Below are positions 34,017-44,309 of a stretch of DNA of 64,000 nucleotides, in pieces; the stretch's first letter is position 1; the number at the start of each line of letters is the position of its first letter. The DNA lies in the NCBI GenBank assembly GCA_035222895.1, contig JAVYIG010006565.1:1-64000 (forward strand), in the 5' to 3' direction. The DNA comes from Strongylocentrotus droebachiensis. Lineage: Eukaryota; Echinodermata; Echinoidea; Camarodonta; Strongylocentrotidae. Under the pieces are notes generated by a model, which did no database searches, was not told the origin of the DNA, and worked only from the letters and a program-made list of their open reading frames with translations. The position numbers and the translations under genes were made by a program.

Positions 34017-35260
34017 TAAGCAAAAGAAAAGTGCCCCTTTTGATTTGACAAGTGCCCCAATTACTTTGTAAAAGTGACCCCTTCCCTTTTCATCTCTGAT
34101 AAGTGCCCCTTTCATTTTTAAAACTTGCTCCTTTCCCTTCACAAGTTCCCATTTTCCTTTGCAATAATTGTCCATTTTCCATTCTAATAAGTGCCCTTTT
34201 TAATATCTAGTAACTTGCCCCTTTTTAAGTACGAGCAGTACCCTTTTCCGTTTTTGATAAGTGTCCCTTTTCTTTTGTAAGTAGCGCCCCTTCCTCTTTT
34301 AATAACTACCCCTTTTAAAATCTAATAATCGTTTCTTTTATTAACATCTGTCCCCCTTCCTATCTAAAGAGTGCCCCTTTTCCTTACGATAAGTGCTTCC
34401 AATTTAACAAAAAAACTTCAAATATATGCCCCTTTTCACCTATGAAAAGTGTCCCTTTTCATTCTCATAAGTTTCTTTTTCCATCTCTGGTAAATAAAAC
34501 TCCTTTAAATGTTCAGATAAGTGCTCCCTTCACCTCCGATAATTGCCCCTATCCAAATTCGGGAGATGCTCGTATTTACTATGACAAGTGCCCATTCTCC
34601 TCCTGATAAGTGCTCTTTTCATCTTTGATGATTGCCCCTTTTCACCTCTAATATAACTGCCCCTGTTTTTTTGACACGTGACCCTTTTCCTTTCTAATAG
34701 ATGCTCTTTGTCCTTCTTGTACCTCTCTCCCTTTTCATCTTTGATAAGTGCCCCGTTTATTTTTAACATGTGCCTCTTTTAATAACGGCCACTTCCCCTT
34801 TTCATAAAAAGCCCCGATGAATGCCCCTATTTAAATCTGATCGATGCCCCTTTTTTCAATGAATGCACAATCTCCTTTATTATAAGTGTCTCTTTTTCTT
34901 TCTCATAAATGCCCCTTTTCACGTGCGATAAGTGCCCTTTTTACCTTCGATAATTCCCCTTTTAACAATGATACGTACCCTTTTCCTTTCTGATAAGAGA
35001 CCTCTCCTCTTTTCATAACTGTCTCTTTTCACCTCTTATAAATGCCCCTATCAAATTGTGATGGGGGCCCCTTTTCCGTCGACAAATGCCCATTTCCCAT
35101 TTTCATTTCCCCCTTTTCATCCCTGCGAGTGCCTCTGTTCAGGTTTAAGAAGTGTCCCATTTTTAACTCTGATAATAACCCAGGCTCATTTTCTTTTCTT
35201 ATAAGTGTCTTATCCCTTTCGATAAGTGTCCCCCTTTCTTCTTATCATTAGACACGCCCC
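34017..35260 (+). repeat. Long degenerate minisatellite (GATAAGTGCCCCTTTTC-type unit)
   Basis: Over about 1.24 kb the words AAGTGCCCCTTTT, GATAAGTGCCC and close variants recur every 25-30 bases, giving around 45 units by eye. Units differ by many substitutions and small indels, so the array is old. Each has a pyrimidine block (CCCCTTTTCCTTT) and a purine-containing block (GATAAGTG), giving a strong strand bias. No long open frame runs through it. Confidence 0.85.
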
Positions 35261-35264
35261 TAAT

Positions 35265-35668
35265 TTAAAGCTAATATGAGCAATTTCCTCCAAAGGTCGC
35301 TCCCATTTATAGATGATCTTAAATTATGTTACAATATAAAAGGCCTTTTGAGTCTTCCGATATGAGAATGTACTTTCCTCATTATAAGATTTAATTTTTC
35401 GCATTGCGACCTCACAAATCTTAAAAATCACACCCAACTGCAAATCATGGTGTTTAGGCAATATCTTTTAGAATGTATCAAGAGAAACAAATATTGAAGT
35501 CATCCATGATAATATAATCACAGTGTATAGGGTTTATACCAATGTTAACAAAATGTATATTTTCGCTTTTTGATTTCCCTATGTAGGTGCACTTTTTTGT
35601 TGGTCCCCCCCCCCCCACACTTTGACAGTCGCTCAGCCGCCCCTGTTCCCTCTACCTCTCTTTTTACA
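35265..35668. other. Gene-free stretch with a C12 run
   Basis: AT-rich DNA. C12 lies at 35605-35616. No gene is recognised. Confidence 0.45.
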
Positions 35669-35672
35669 CAAT

Positions 35673-35813
35673 GGCCCGAATTCACAAAGGAGGTTTGTCG
35701 ACAAACCGAGGTTTATGTACGTCATATGACGCGTTTTGACGCGTTTTTTACAAACCTGGTTTGCAAAAAACAAAAGGAGGTTTGTCGACTAACCTCCTTT
35801 GTGAATTCGGGCC
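35673..35813. mobile_element. Short MITE with GGCCCGAATTCACAAAGG ends
   Basis: The left end GGCCCGAATTCACAAAGGAG and its inverted partner CTCCTTTGTGAATTCGGGCC are nearly perfect over about 30 bases. The AGGTTTGTCGAC words pair further in. The element is flanked on each side by AAT, a possible 3-bp target duplication. At about 140 bp it is non-coding. Confidence 0.85.
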
Positions 35814-35819
35814 AATGTA

Positions 35820-37425
35820 TCTCGGTATGAATGTTCAGTTTCAGGTGCTTTCCATACTCTCCACTCTCGCTTTCTCTCACATGTCTTTTCGACTTGCTCG
35901 TATCATATCTCTGTTTCTATTTTTGGTGGGTTCTCTAACGCTATCTGTCTCTCCTTCGTTATACCTCCCCTAGCCATGTCAGCCTCCTTTTCTCATTCTC
36001 CTCGGTTTGACTTTACAAATTCGCACTTTCAATACCCCATTTATTATCTTCCTTTCTTTAAGCTTCCCTTTCTCACACTCTCTCTCTCTCTCTCTCTCTC
36101 CCTGTCACGCTGTCCTCGACGTACATCTCTCTTAATTCACCATAAATCTCTCCAAACTCATTCCTTTGCCCGTACACGTACACATCACGTCAGCTCGATC
36201 GGCGTCCCGACGCCACCGGAACCCAAACGTCGCGATTTACTAGCCCCGGAAATGTGTATGCTCCACACCAAATTATTAGATTAAAGTACTGGGACTAGGG
36301 TTCATCCTATTTCACTTAAGGCACTGGAATATATCTTGAATTACCCCCTTAACACATTCCCTCGGAGGCTGGGATGATAAAATGCATTTTGATGAAGATT
36401 GACAGTGGAAAATATCACGATGACCTATTATAAAAGAGCAACCGGGGGCCATATTGCAACCATTATTGCGAAATGTTATCAAATATATTGCATAGGAGGT
36501 CTTTTTCACACTAATGCTGGCCGTCAGCTCTGATGTTGTTTCAATCAGTGTTGGAATGTTGCTGCATATTTTGTTTTGCAGTTTACTTGTGTAAAAATCC
36601 CATATTGATGTCGAAATACAGTTTATTTTTACCCGACTGCAAAGAAAGCGTGTTTGAATGCTTTGCAAATAAAGAAACCCTAAGGTCGATGGCTTTAGGT
36701 TCTCTCTCTGTGATTAACGCCTTTCCAAAGGGGACTAGCGAATCCATTTGGTTTCTCGAATCCGAGTCCTCCCGGCCTCCGATAACACTCCCCTATCTCG
36801 CCCTTTCATCTTGGTGTCTGGCTACGGGGTGTCGGGATTTAGCAATGTGGGAACATAGAGATGTCGTAATCTTTGTGAGTGTTTCGGAACCTAAAGATGA
36901 CGAAAATGATGACGGGAATTACAAATGCTGGTTACCGGACTAAAAAAATATCGGGACAGTGGCATGATAATGGTAATGTTGTTGGAATAGAGGGATTGAA
37001 ACATATGGAAGTCGTAGAATAGGGCTGGAACCACTCAAAATAGTTCATCCACACTAACAACCACTCAATATCCACAATCAATAATTAGAGAAATATAAAC
37101 CATCATATTCCATTTTCTTTTTATTGCCAGACAAATGCAACAACCGTGCCTGAAAAGGGTATTTTTATATGAGAGCTCCGGGTTTACAATGAATCTGCGA
37201 CATTTAATATTTTGTTTGCTTACATACACAGCAACTAAAACACAAACATCCGTCCATCGTTTGAATCTCTTGTAAGGCCCAAATCGGCCATTGGTCCTTT
37301 GATCCCAGACTTTCGATTGTAATTTGTGGTCTGAGGAATAGGCCGGATCGATCGGCTCGTATAAACTACAACACACCCTAACAAATACCGATACATTTAT
37401 CAATACTAAAAAAAGAACATTAAAC
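35820..37425. other. Gene-free stretch with a CT tract
   Basis: A CT tract lies at 36077-36102. Opposite-strand frames at 36312-36668 and 36533-36943 show no domain or splice support. Confidence 0.4.
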
Positions 37426-37430
37426 ATCTA

Positions 37431-37767
37431 TGACACTGAGTTAAGGAGGTGCAAGCCGATTGCATTTTCGTGTAACTACAACACACCATGTATTTTAGAA
37501 CAGCTTATTTGTTTCTTAAAAGATGAGTTGACAGAGTATGCCATGACACTGAGTTAAGGAGGTGCAAGCCGATCGCATTTTCGTGTAACTACAACACACC
37601 ATGTATTTTTGAACAGCTTATTTGTTTCTTAAAAGATGAGTTGACAGAGTATGCCATGACACTGAGTTAAGGAGGTGCAAGCCGATCGCATTTTCGTGTA
37701 ACTACAACACACCATGTATTTTTGAACAGCTTATTTGTTTCTTAAAAGATGAGTTGACAGAGTATGC
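37431..37767. repeat. Three tandem copies of a 113-bp repeat
   Basis: Copies start at 37431, 37544 and 37657 with TGACACTGAGTTAAGGAGG and end AGTTGACAGAGTATG. Copies 2 and 3 appear identical; copy 1 differs at a few bases (GATTGCA for GATCGCA, TTTTAG for TTTTTG). The high identity implies recent duplication. The array lies about 1 kb beyond the 3' end of the peptide gene. Confidence 0.95.
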
Positions 37768-37769
37768 AA

Positions 37770-38344
37770 ACCTAATACATTCCGCATGTTCAATGCATTA
37801 CTAGGATATCGAAGTCGGAGTAGTTAGTATTATGTAATTTGTATGCAATAGTTAGTTGTTACAGTAGTTAAATAGAATATCAGCAGTTTGTATGTACATT
37901 ACAAAATCATATGCCAAGTAAATTATCTACGAACTATGTATCTTCGCAATGCTTTTGACATTCCCATATTACTTAACCTCCTTTCCCAGCACGAAGTGAC
38001 AATTCTGAATTTGTTTACTCATACCTAGATATTTAACCAATTGATGGGCCGTTCGTTTTATAGTTATATTTTTCAGCATCAATTCATACGATATATCGCA
38101 GTTCTCTTATTTGATATTTACAACAAATTACATTGAAATGGATATATATTATTATATATATTTCTACAGGGCTGCATTCATCGGCGACAAATTTGACATG
38201 TAGATCTGAACAAAAAAAGAATGATGAAGAAAATAAATTGGCTTTCTTTCAGATCTAAAGAAGTGTAACAACTGTTTTGTTCACATTAAGTATTTATATG
38301 TACACTTTACTTTCTCCTGCCATACACTATAAGTCAAGTATTGT
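37770..38344. other. AT-rich 3' flank of the peptide gene
   Basis: No further coding sequence is recognised. AT-rich alternating DNA lies near 38140-38166. Confidence 0.5.
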
Positions 38345-38350
38345 TTTATT
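38345..38350 (-). promoter_or_regulatory. Candidate polyadenylation signal AATAAA
   Basis: TTTATT on the plus strand gives AATAAA on the minus strand, about 360 bases after the stop of the peptide gene. I found no nearer canonical hexamer between it and the stop codon. Confidence 0.45.
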
Positions 38351-38709
38351 AGTTGGAATAGCCTTCATTTCTCTCCGGTTTTGTCCATCTCCCATTTCGA
38401 CATTGTTATATACAAATTAATGATTTAAAGGTACAACCTATTATGAACGTTAATCTGATGTAAAGTATAGATACAATGTTTGAAATAATAATTTTTTCAT
38501 GTAAAACCTTCATTGAGTCAAAGATTTAGCTTTTTTTTTTCTTGAATAAAACTTTAACTTGGTTTGTATTTTGATAAACTAAGCAAATCTGTATTGATCT
38601 TGCTTCGAATAATCGAAGCCGTATATTGAATTGAATAGGTACAAGTAATAGGACCTAAAAACTTATCCGAATGTGTAGATGATATGCCGTGTTGCAATAT
38701 CAGGCAAGC

Positions 38710-40101
38710 TTACTTCCCTTTGGGGCGCTGGCGGGCTCTGAAGTTGGCCCTTTTTTCATCTTCTACCAGGGCTGCGTCAGGATCGTCTCGCTTTCCAGGT
38801 TTTCTCCCCCGTCCTCTGAAGTAGTTCGCTCTCTTTTCCTCATCCCAGTCACCAGGTAACATGGCTTCGGCTGCGTCAGGGTCGTCTCGCTTTCCGTTAC
38901 CGCGGAGCCGACTTCTAAACATGTTAGCTCTCTTGTCCTCACTCAAGTCATCATCAGGTACCAGAGCTGCGTCAGGATCGTCTCGCTTTCCGTTACCGCG
39001 GAGCCGACTTCTAAACATATTCGCTCTCTTTTCCTCACTTAAGTCATCACCAGGTACCAGGGCTGCGTCAGGATCGTCTCGCTTTCCTTTACCGCGGAGC
39101 CGACTTCTAAACATATTAGCTCTCTTGTCCTCACTTAAGTCATCATCAGGTACCAGAGCTGCGTCAGGATCGTCTCGCTTTCCGTTACCGCGGAGCCGAC
39201 TTCTAAACATATTCGCTCTCTTTTCCTCACTTAAGTCATCACCAGGTACCAGGGCTGCGTCAGGATCGTCTCGCTTTCCTTTACCGCGGAGCCGACTTCT
39301 AAACATATTCGCTCTCTTTTCCTCACTTAAGTCATCACCAGGTACCAGGGCTGCGTCAGGATCGTCTCGCTTTCCGTTACCGCGGAGCCGACTTCTAAAC
39401 ATATTCGCTCTCTTTTCCTCACTTAAGTCATCACCAGGTACCAGGGCTGCGTCAGGATCGTCTCGCTTTCCTTTACCGCGGAGTCGGCTTCTAAACATAT
39501 TCGCTCTCTTGTCCTCACTTAAGTCATCACCAGGTACCAGGGCTTCGGCTGCGTCAGGATCGTCTCGCTTTCCTTTACCGCGGAGCCGGCTTCTAAACAT
39601 GTTCGCTCTCTTCTCCTCATCCCAGTCACCAGGTACCAGGGCTTCGGCTGCGTCAGGATCGTCTCGCTTTCCTTTACCGCGGAGCCGACTTCTAAACATG
39701 TTCGCTCTCTTGTCCTCATCCCAGTCACCAGGTAACATGGCTGCGTCAGGATCGTCTCGCTTTCCGTTACCGCGTAGCCGACTTCGAAACATGTTCGCTC
39801 TCTTGTCCTCTTCCCAGTCACCAGGTAACATGGCTGCATCGGGGTCGTCTCGCTTTCCTTTACCGCGGAGCCGACTTCTAAACATATTCGCTCTCTTGTC
39901 CTCACTCAAGTCATCATCAGGTAGCAGGGCTGCGTCAGGATCGTCTCGCTTTCCAGGTTTTCTCCCTCGTCCCCTGAAGTAGTTTGCTCGTTTGTCGACA
40001 TCTTCCGTAACCTCACCGTCAGCTTTGATACTGGTTGTGGCGATAAGGAAACATAGGGCTCCTAGGAGCAGACCTGCCCATAGATATGCGTTTCGTGACA
40101 T
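38710..40101 (-). CDS. AN-peptide neuropeptide precursor (14 amidated peptides)
   Basis: A secreted precursor of 463 residues. Residues 1-27 form a signal peptide (hydrophobic core LWAGLLLGALCFLIA), followed by DGEVTEDVDKR. Fourteen peptides follow: ANYFRGRGRKP (copies 1 and 13), ANMFRSRLRGK (six copies), ANMFRSRLRGN (five copies) and a final ANFRARQRPK. Each is followed by GKR (GK-stop at the last), giving Gly for amidation and a dibasic cleavage site. Each is preceded by a KR. The 13 spacers are acidic and start DDPDAA. The peptides would act as amidated extracellular signals; the receptor is not known to me. I match this from memory to the sea-urchin AN-peptide precursor. I chose the ATG at 40101 because an in-frame ATG 22 codons upstream lies beyond a strong splice acceptor. 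Neighbours are non-coding repeats, so no operon-like context applies. Confidence 0.93.
   Translation of the reverse strand: MSRNAYLWAGLLLGALCFLIATTSIKADGEVTEDVDKRANYFRGRGRKPGKRDDPDAALLPDDDLSEDKRANMFRSRLRGKGKRDDPDAAMLPGDWEEDKRANMFRSRLRGNGKRDDPDAAMLPGDWDEDKRANMFRSRLRGKGKRDDPDAAEALVPGDWDEEKRANMFRSRLRGKGKRDDPDAAEALVPGDDLSEDKRANMFRSRLRGKGKRDDPDAALVPGDDLSEEKRANMFRSRLRGNGKRDDPDAALVPGDDLSEEKRANMFRSRLRGKGKRDDPDAALVPGDDLSEEKRANMFRSRLRGNGKRDDPDAALVPDDDLSEDKRANMFRSRLRGKGKRDDPDAALVPGDDLSEEKRANMFRSRLRGNGKRDDPDAALVPDDDLSEDKRANMFRSRLRGNGKRDDPDAAEAMLPGDWDEEKRANYFRGRGRKPGKRDDPDAALVEDEKRANFRARQRPKGK
38860..39920 (-). repeat. Intragenic tandem repeat of the peptide-plus-spacer module
   Basis: The module of one peptide plus one spacer is about 31-34 codons; in the central part it is exactly 32 codons (96 bases). 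Modules 8-9 and 10-11 form a nearly identical 192-base dimer in which the residue before the amidation Gly alternates Lys (AAA) and Asn (AAC). Outer modules keep a different spacer ending (GDWDEEKR or GDWEEDKR), so the homogenised part is central. Confidence 0.85.
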
Positions 40102-40108
40102 TGTAGCT

Positions 40109-40126
40109 CCTGTATAAAAAAAACAC
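40109..40126 (-). promoter_or_regulatory. Splice acceptor upstream of the peptide-gene ATG
   Basis: On the minus strand GTGTTTTTTTTATACAG is a pyrimidine tract ending in CAG, followed by GAGCTACA and the ATG. It matches the 3' splice-site consensus and implies a non-coding first exon further upstream (higher coordinates), which I could not locate. Confidence 0.7.
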
Positions 40127-40129
40127 AAG

Positions 40130-41080
40130 ATACAATGGCAAACTGTTAAGCGTTTGTGTAGCTTCAAGTATTGTTTCGTATAACTGACATTTGATGAGGA
40201 AAAATATATGTCATGCTTTAAAACAGTACTTAACTGAAGAACTTTCTGTCTTCAGGTAATGTTTAGTGCACTGCGACGTCTCATTATGTCAACTTGCCAA
40301 CAGTGTGTAACCCAATACTTAATTACCACAAGACAGACAGGGGACTTGATGCGAGAACCAACAGCGCAGCTAGGGAAGCATCGAGTTACGGGACCATACT
40401 GCTACAGCGGACCTGAGTGGCGCTAGAGGAGAATTTGCGGCAGTGGTACCGCATGGCTTAAAACCATGAACCATGCTATTTTAGTCCTCTATCTTCAGCT
40501 TATGCCTTTCAATTTTTAAGAGCAACTTTCACGAAATTCACGGTGAAGCCAACGAATTCAATTGATTGTGATGTCGGGGTATGGGACGTACCACACTTTA
40601 GATATGGGATAATTCATACGATCCCTTTGGCCGTCACATTTCCTATGGCAATTTGACATATTTTGGAATTTAAATACTAAGGTGGCCTAAAAGATGATAG
40701 TAGCAGAAACCATTGCAAGATAGTATGTTGAAGGTAGAAAATATGCCTGCTTTTGTGACATGCGCTCTGAACTAGTGGTTATTTTAAAACATTATTTGTT
40801 ATATTATTATTATTATTTCATTGAACTATGAGCTATGAATAATGACCGCTTCTTTAGCCCTATTTCGAGTAGTACGTAGTAAAGCAGTCATCAGTCTTAA
40901 CGTTTGCCCCAAATGTTTGCGACTAGTAAAGACCTTGCCATAACCATGCATGTGTGCCGGACGCGGCGCCACATGTATACCACTAAACTCACTCCGAACA
41001 GACCGGCTTTTGACCGATCTAGGGCATGCAACTTTCGTTTGGTTTGTAGTCGGTCTCGTATCGGCCCCGTTGGTGTGACT
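40130..41080. other. 5' flank of the peptide gene
   Basis: This presumably holds part of the first intron, and perhaps the first exon and promoter. I see no confident TATA box or donor site. An ATT repeat lies near 40803-40818. Confidence 0.35.
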
Positions 41081-41085
41081 TCAGC

Positions 41086-41212
41086 AATAGGGACATTTAG
41101 ATTAACAAGACGAGAATGTGAACTGCCACGTGTGACATCCTGTTAAGGCAATGTGACTTCCTTTTCGTTAGTGCCTTAAAAGGATCGTCATGCAAATCTA
41201 AAAGTCCCTATT
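41086..41212. mobile_element. Short MITE with AATAGGGAC ends, copy 1 of 2
   Basis: AATAGGGACATTTAGATTA at the left is inverted at the right as AAATCTAAAAGTCCCTATT. The interior words CACGTGTGACATCC and GCCTTAAAAGGATCGTC recur in the copy at 62660-62779. It is non-coding and about 127 bp long. Confidence 0.8.
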
Positions 41213-41214
41213 TA

Positions 41215-42414
41215 CCACGCCGGGACATATCACAACGTATTAACAACAAACTCCGTAATTCAAATCATGCACGTTTACATCCCTCTCAATACATCCTTGG
41301 AGAGTAAGAATCCTTTCAAAATCCTTCAAAGTACTTCTTTTATACCAAAGAAATCTCCTTCAAAGATGAGAGTGGACAGGAGCAACCATCTTCCCGAAGG
41401 CTGAATTATTGGATAAACGTTCCGACTTGCGTCAAACTATTCACCTGACAACGAACCAAACGTCAAACTCGATCTCATCCAATTCATTAGCACGATTACA
41501 CTGTCCCGCCTATAGGGTATGGTGTATTGTCCCTGCCAATGTGCTTTCATGCCAGCCAGGCAACCCTATAGAAGAATTTCTGAAGACGCGGAAACATGCT
41601 TTCACGTGGGCACGCCCAACCATGTTTTGCAGGTGTTCCAACAACAACGGTGTGCGTTCCCTCACCCTGGCGTGCATAATAGCGCGACAGGGAACTTCTT
41701 TCACTTCGAATATGTACGAAAGACTGATTTCAAATGAATCTCAATTTATCAATGGTTAACGATTCTAACCAGATAACGGTAGAATATTGAATAGGACACT
41801 ACAAGCGCGAAACGCGCAGGTGCCAAATGTCACCTTTACCTCGGTTGATCGAGGCTTTTAAAGAACCTCAATTGAATCGTTCAAACTACTCTTTAAAGAA
41901 TTCTGACTCGAAGTTTTCTTCAAACATACGAAGTAACCTTCAACGCATTGGCAGCAATGTGACCAAGAAAAAACGAACTTCAAAGTTACTTAATTCACAT
42001 CTGTTTCAAACAGAAGAGAGCAAAAGTTCAAGGCAAAATCCCTTTTTCCAGTAATTCAGTTTTCAATTTTCTCAAGTTTATTTAAGTTTTCTAGGCTCTA
42101 TCCAAATGTTTACTGTCAACAATTATGTGACATCAATCAATGAAATCATGGTGAAAATCGTTGAAAAAGAAAAAAATATAAGTAATATTGTCGAGCATTT
42201 TACCTCAGTATGAAGGCAATGACGTTCTATTTTTCTACGCGGTTAGAAAGATATTTTTCTCTAAATCTTCATAGTTCATCCCTTTGACTTACAAGGTTTA
42301 CGGTAATTAATTACGACCTTTTTATAATCGTAAAATAACCAACTTCCATTATTTCCATCCCCTGTTCACTTCCCTGTCATTATTTCATTTACATATTTTC
42401 ATTTTAAAAACTAT

Positions 42415-42445
<31 letters not shown>

Positions 42446-43190
42446 TTCTCTCTTGACAACTTGACCCCTTAACCATATCGCGCTCTCAACCCCCCCTCCC
42501 CCCTATCTTCATGTTCTCATTTTCTATCCCCCATCTACCCTCTTTTCTGCATCTCCCTCTCACATCATGTCACTGTCTCTTTCCATCACTCGGTCGTTGG
42601 CCCTGTCTCCTTTATCAGAGACCTTTCCACTTTGTTGCACCTTTAATTATGTGCACTTCCCTGGAGGTCTTACAACCCTAATATTTGCATATCAGGGTCT
42701 ATAAGACTGCCACTTTCCATTTTGTTCCGGTGCCGTAAAATCTGCCTCTTCTCATCGACAACGGGGCAGAATTTCATCTCCGAATTGTGACTATTATAGA
42801 CACCGCATTAGGCTAAGTGATTTTGTTCTTTAGTTATGGTTTCTTGCTCAAACCTCTATACATCATTTGTCGCGCCGATCAGGGCATGCAGCAAATAGAC
42901 ATTAAGCCTAGAGCACATGATGTTTATCTTATGTCATGCCACTCAGTGATACCTCACATGTTAAAGGTAGTGTTCAGCATTTTCACGAGAAAATGAAAGT
43001 GTTAGAATTGTCCCTGCCTGTATCAGTCTTTAAGTGCTCCCAGTAATTTGCCAAAAATTGACCCAAATAGGAAGTCCAAAGTTCCTCCGTTTTCTTCATG
43101 AGTTATTACGCAAGAGAAAAACATCTGAGAACCACCCCCCCCCCCCATCATTTTCCATTATTTTGGGCCTCTCCTAGGAAAATACTACGT
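41215..43190. other. Gene-free stretch with CT and C tracts
   Basis: A CT microsatellite lies at 42413-42452 and C12 at 43135-43146. Frames at 41409-41759 (three frames, both strands) have no domain. Confidence 0.4.
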
Positions 43191-43194
43191 CCCA

Positions 43195-43435
43195 GTCCAT
43201 CTATCTGCTATCTGTTCACTTAAACGAGTATTATTTTTGCCACGTCTATTATTGCTGTGTCATATCTTTCTAAATGTACTATGGAATTTTATTTTAACTG
43301 TTCTGTATGAACGTTATGCTTTTTGATGTTAATATGTTCATGTTTATTCAGGGCCCCATGGAAGACCACTACTTATTGGTGAATGAGCTACCCTGACAAA
43401 ATATTAGAAATAAATAAATACATGAATAAAAAGGC
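43195..43435 (+). mobile_element. LINE 3'-end remnant
   Basis: The segment ATGTTTATTCAGGGCCCCAT, then TGAATGAGCTACCCTGACA, then AAATAAATAAATACATGAATA resembles 3' ends of non-LTR elements in marine invertebrates: a GGGCCCC block, a TACCCTG block and an AAATA-type tail. No coding part is attached. The call rests on pattern memory. Confidence 0.45.
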
Positions 43436-43439
43436 AACA

Positions 43440-44100
43440 TGTCATATTATACGACTGAGTGATGTGATATCCTCCTCTCGCTGCTACAAGCATTGGTCTC
43501 CAACAAAATAATTCATTATTGGTATAAACTAGGGTAGACATAATATATATATACAATGTTATACGGAATTGCTATAGCTTACTTGTATATCTTCTGGTCA
43601 ATTCTGTTTTCTCTTTGAAAAAACAAACTGGTGGTCGACTGCTGGTCACTTGGACCCTTATTACCCGGAGCATTATCATTCGGCAATAAATCACAACGCC
43701 TCGTTGCATTAGGGATCCATTTGGTTTCAGATGATCTTGAGAAAAACTATGGCATGTCCTTAAGAGTGACCCTTGATAAAGTTGCATAGATATATTTCCG
43801 ATGGCTATTGTCGGTCAAGACAGCACAAGGCCGACACAACGACGAAACAATGGACGAAATGCCCGATCACTCTGACTTGATCGAGCTCATTCTGGTCTAG
43901 GATCGTGCATTTGGTCTCAGGCAAGGCAGGTTGACTGAAGGTCCATGAGATCAAATTTGTATCTTTTTTTTACCAGTCAAAATAATGAAGGAATCAAAGG
44001 GGGTAGATCATTTGCTGCTTCTGCATCTGGGGCGTGGACGATGGACCAGTCTTCCTCCGGTACCTTCGCTCATGTGACCTGCTATTTACTTTAGAAACCC
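43440..44100. other. Gene-free stretch
   Basis: No gene or bounded repeat is recognised. Confidence 0.4.
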
Positions 44101-44103
44101 AGC

Positions 44104-44305
44104 TTAAAGCCTGTCTGCACTAGTCTGGCCAGGAGGGATTAGACCTCCCTGCTTCGTCACTGACGGGTGGTTATCTCTTCAAATCAGCTCTCAATTAACA
44201 TAAGAAAAAGGGGATCATGGGAGACCAACGGGTACCGCTTAGGCATTATTTGCTACATGTATATAGAGGGCGCAAGTAGCTACAAGTAATGCAGTCCCGC
44301 TTTAA
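44104..44305. mobile_element. TTAA-flanked non-autonomous element, copy 1 of 2
   Basis: TTAA at 44104-44107 and 44302-44305 bracket a ~194-base body starting AGCCTGTCTGCACTAG and ending GCAGTCCCGCT. The terminal words are imperfect inverted repeats. A second copy lies at 57163-57357 in the same orientation, also bounded by TTAA. TTAA target duplication is the piggyBac hallmark, but the terminal bases are not the classic CCC start, so the superfamily is uncertain. Confidence 0.7.
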
Positions 44306-44309
44306 GACA

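Noticed and set aside
37431-37767. Tandem array considered as a CRISPR-like or satellite array
   Set aside because: The repeats are contiguous with no variable spacers, there are only three, and the context is an animal genome.
39519-39905. 128-codon frame in another phase within the peptide gene
   Set aside because: A shifted-frame shadow of the same repeat. The real frame has a signal peptide and processing sites.
38861-39982. 373-codon open frame antisense to the peptide precursor
   Set aside because: It is a mirror of the repeated codons of the minus-strand gene. It has no signal or processing logic, and its regularity is inherited from the repeat.
40102-40167. 22-codon N-terminal extension of the peptide precursor
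   Set aside because: It reads through a strong splice acceptor, and it would place a second start before a complete signal peptide.
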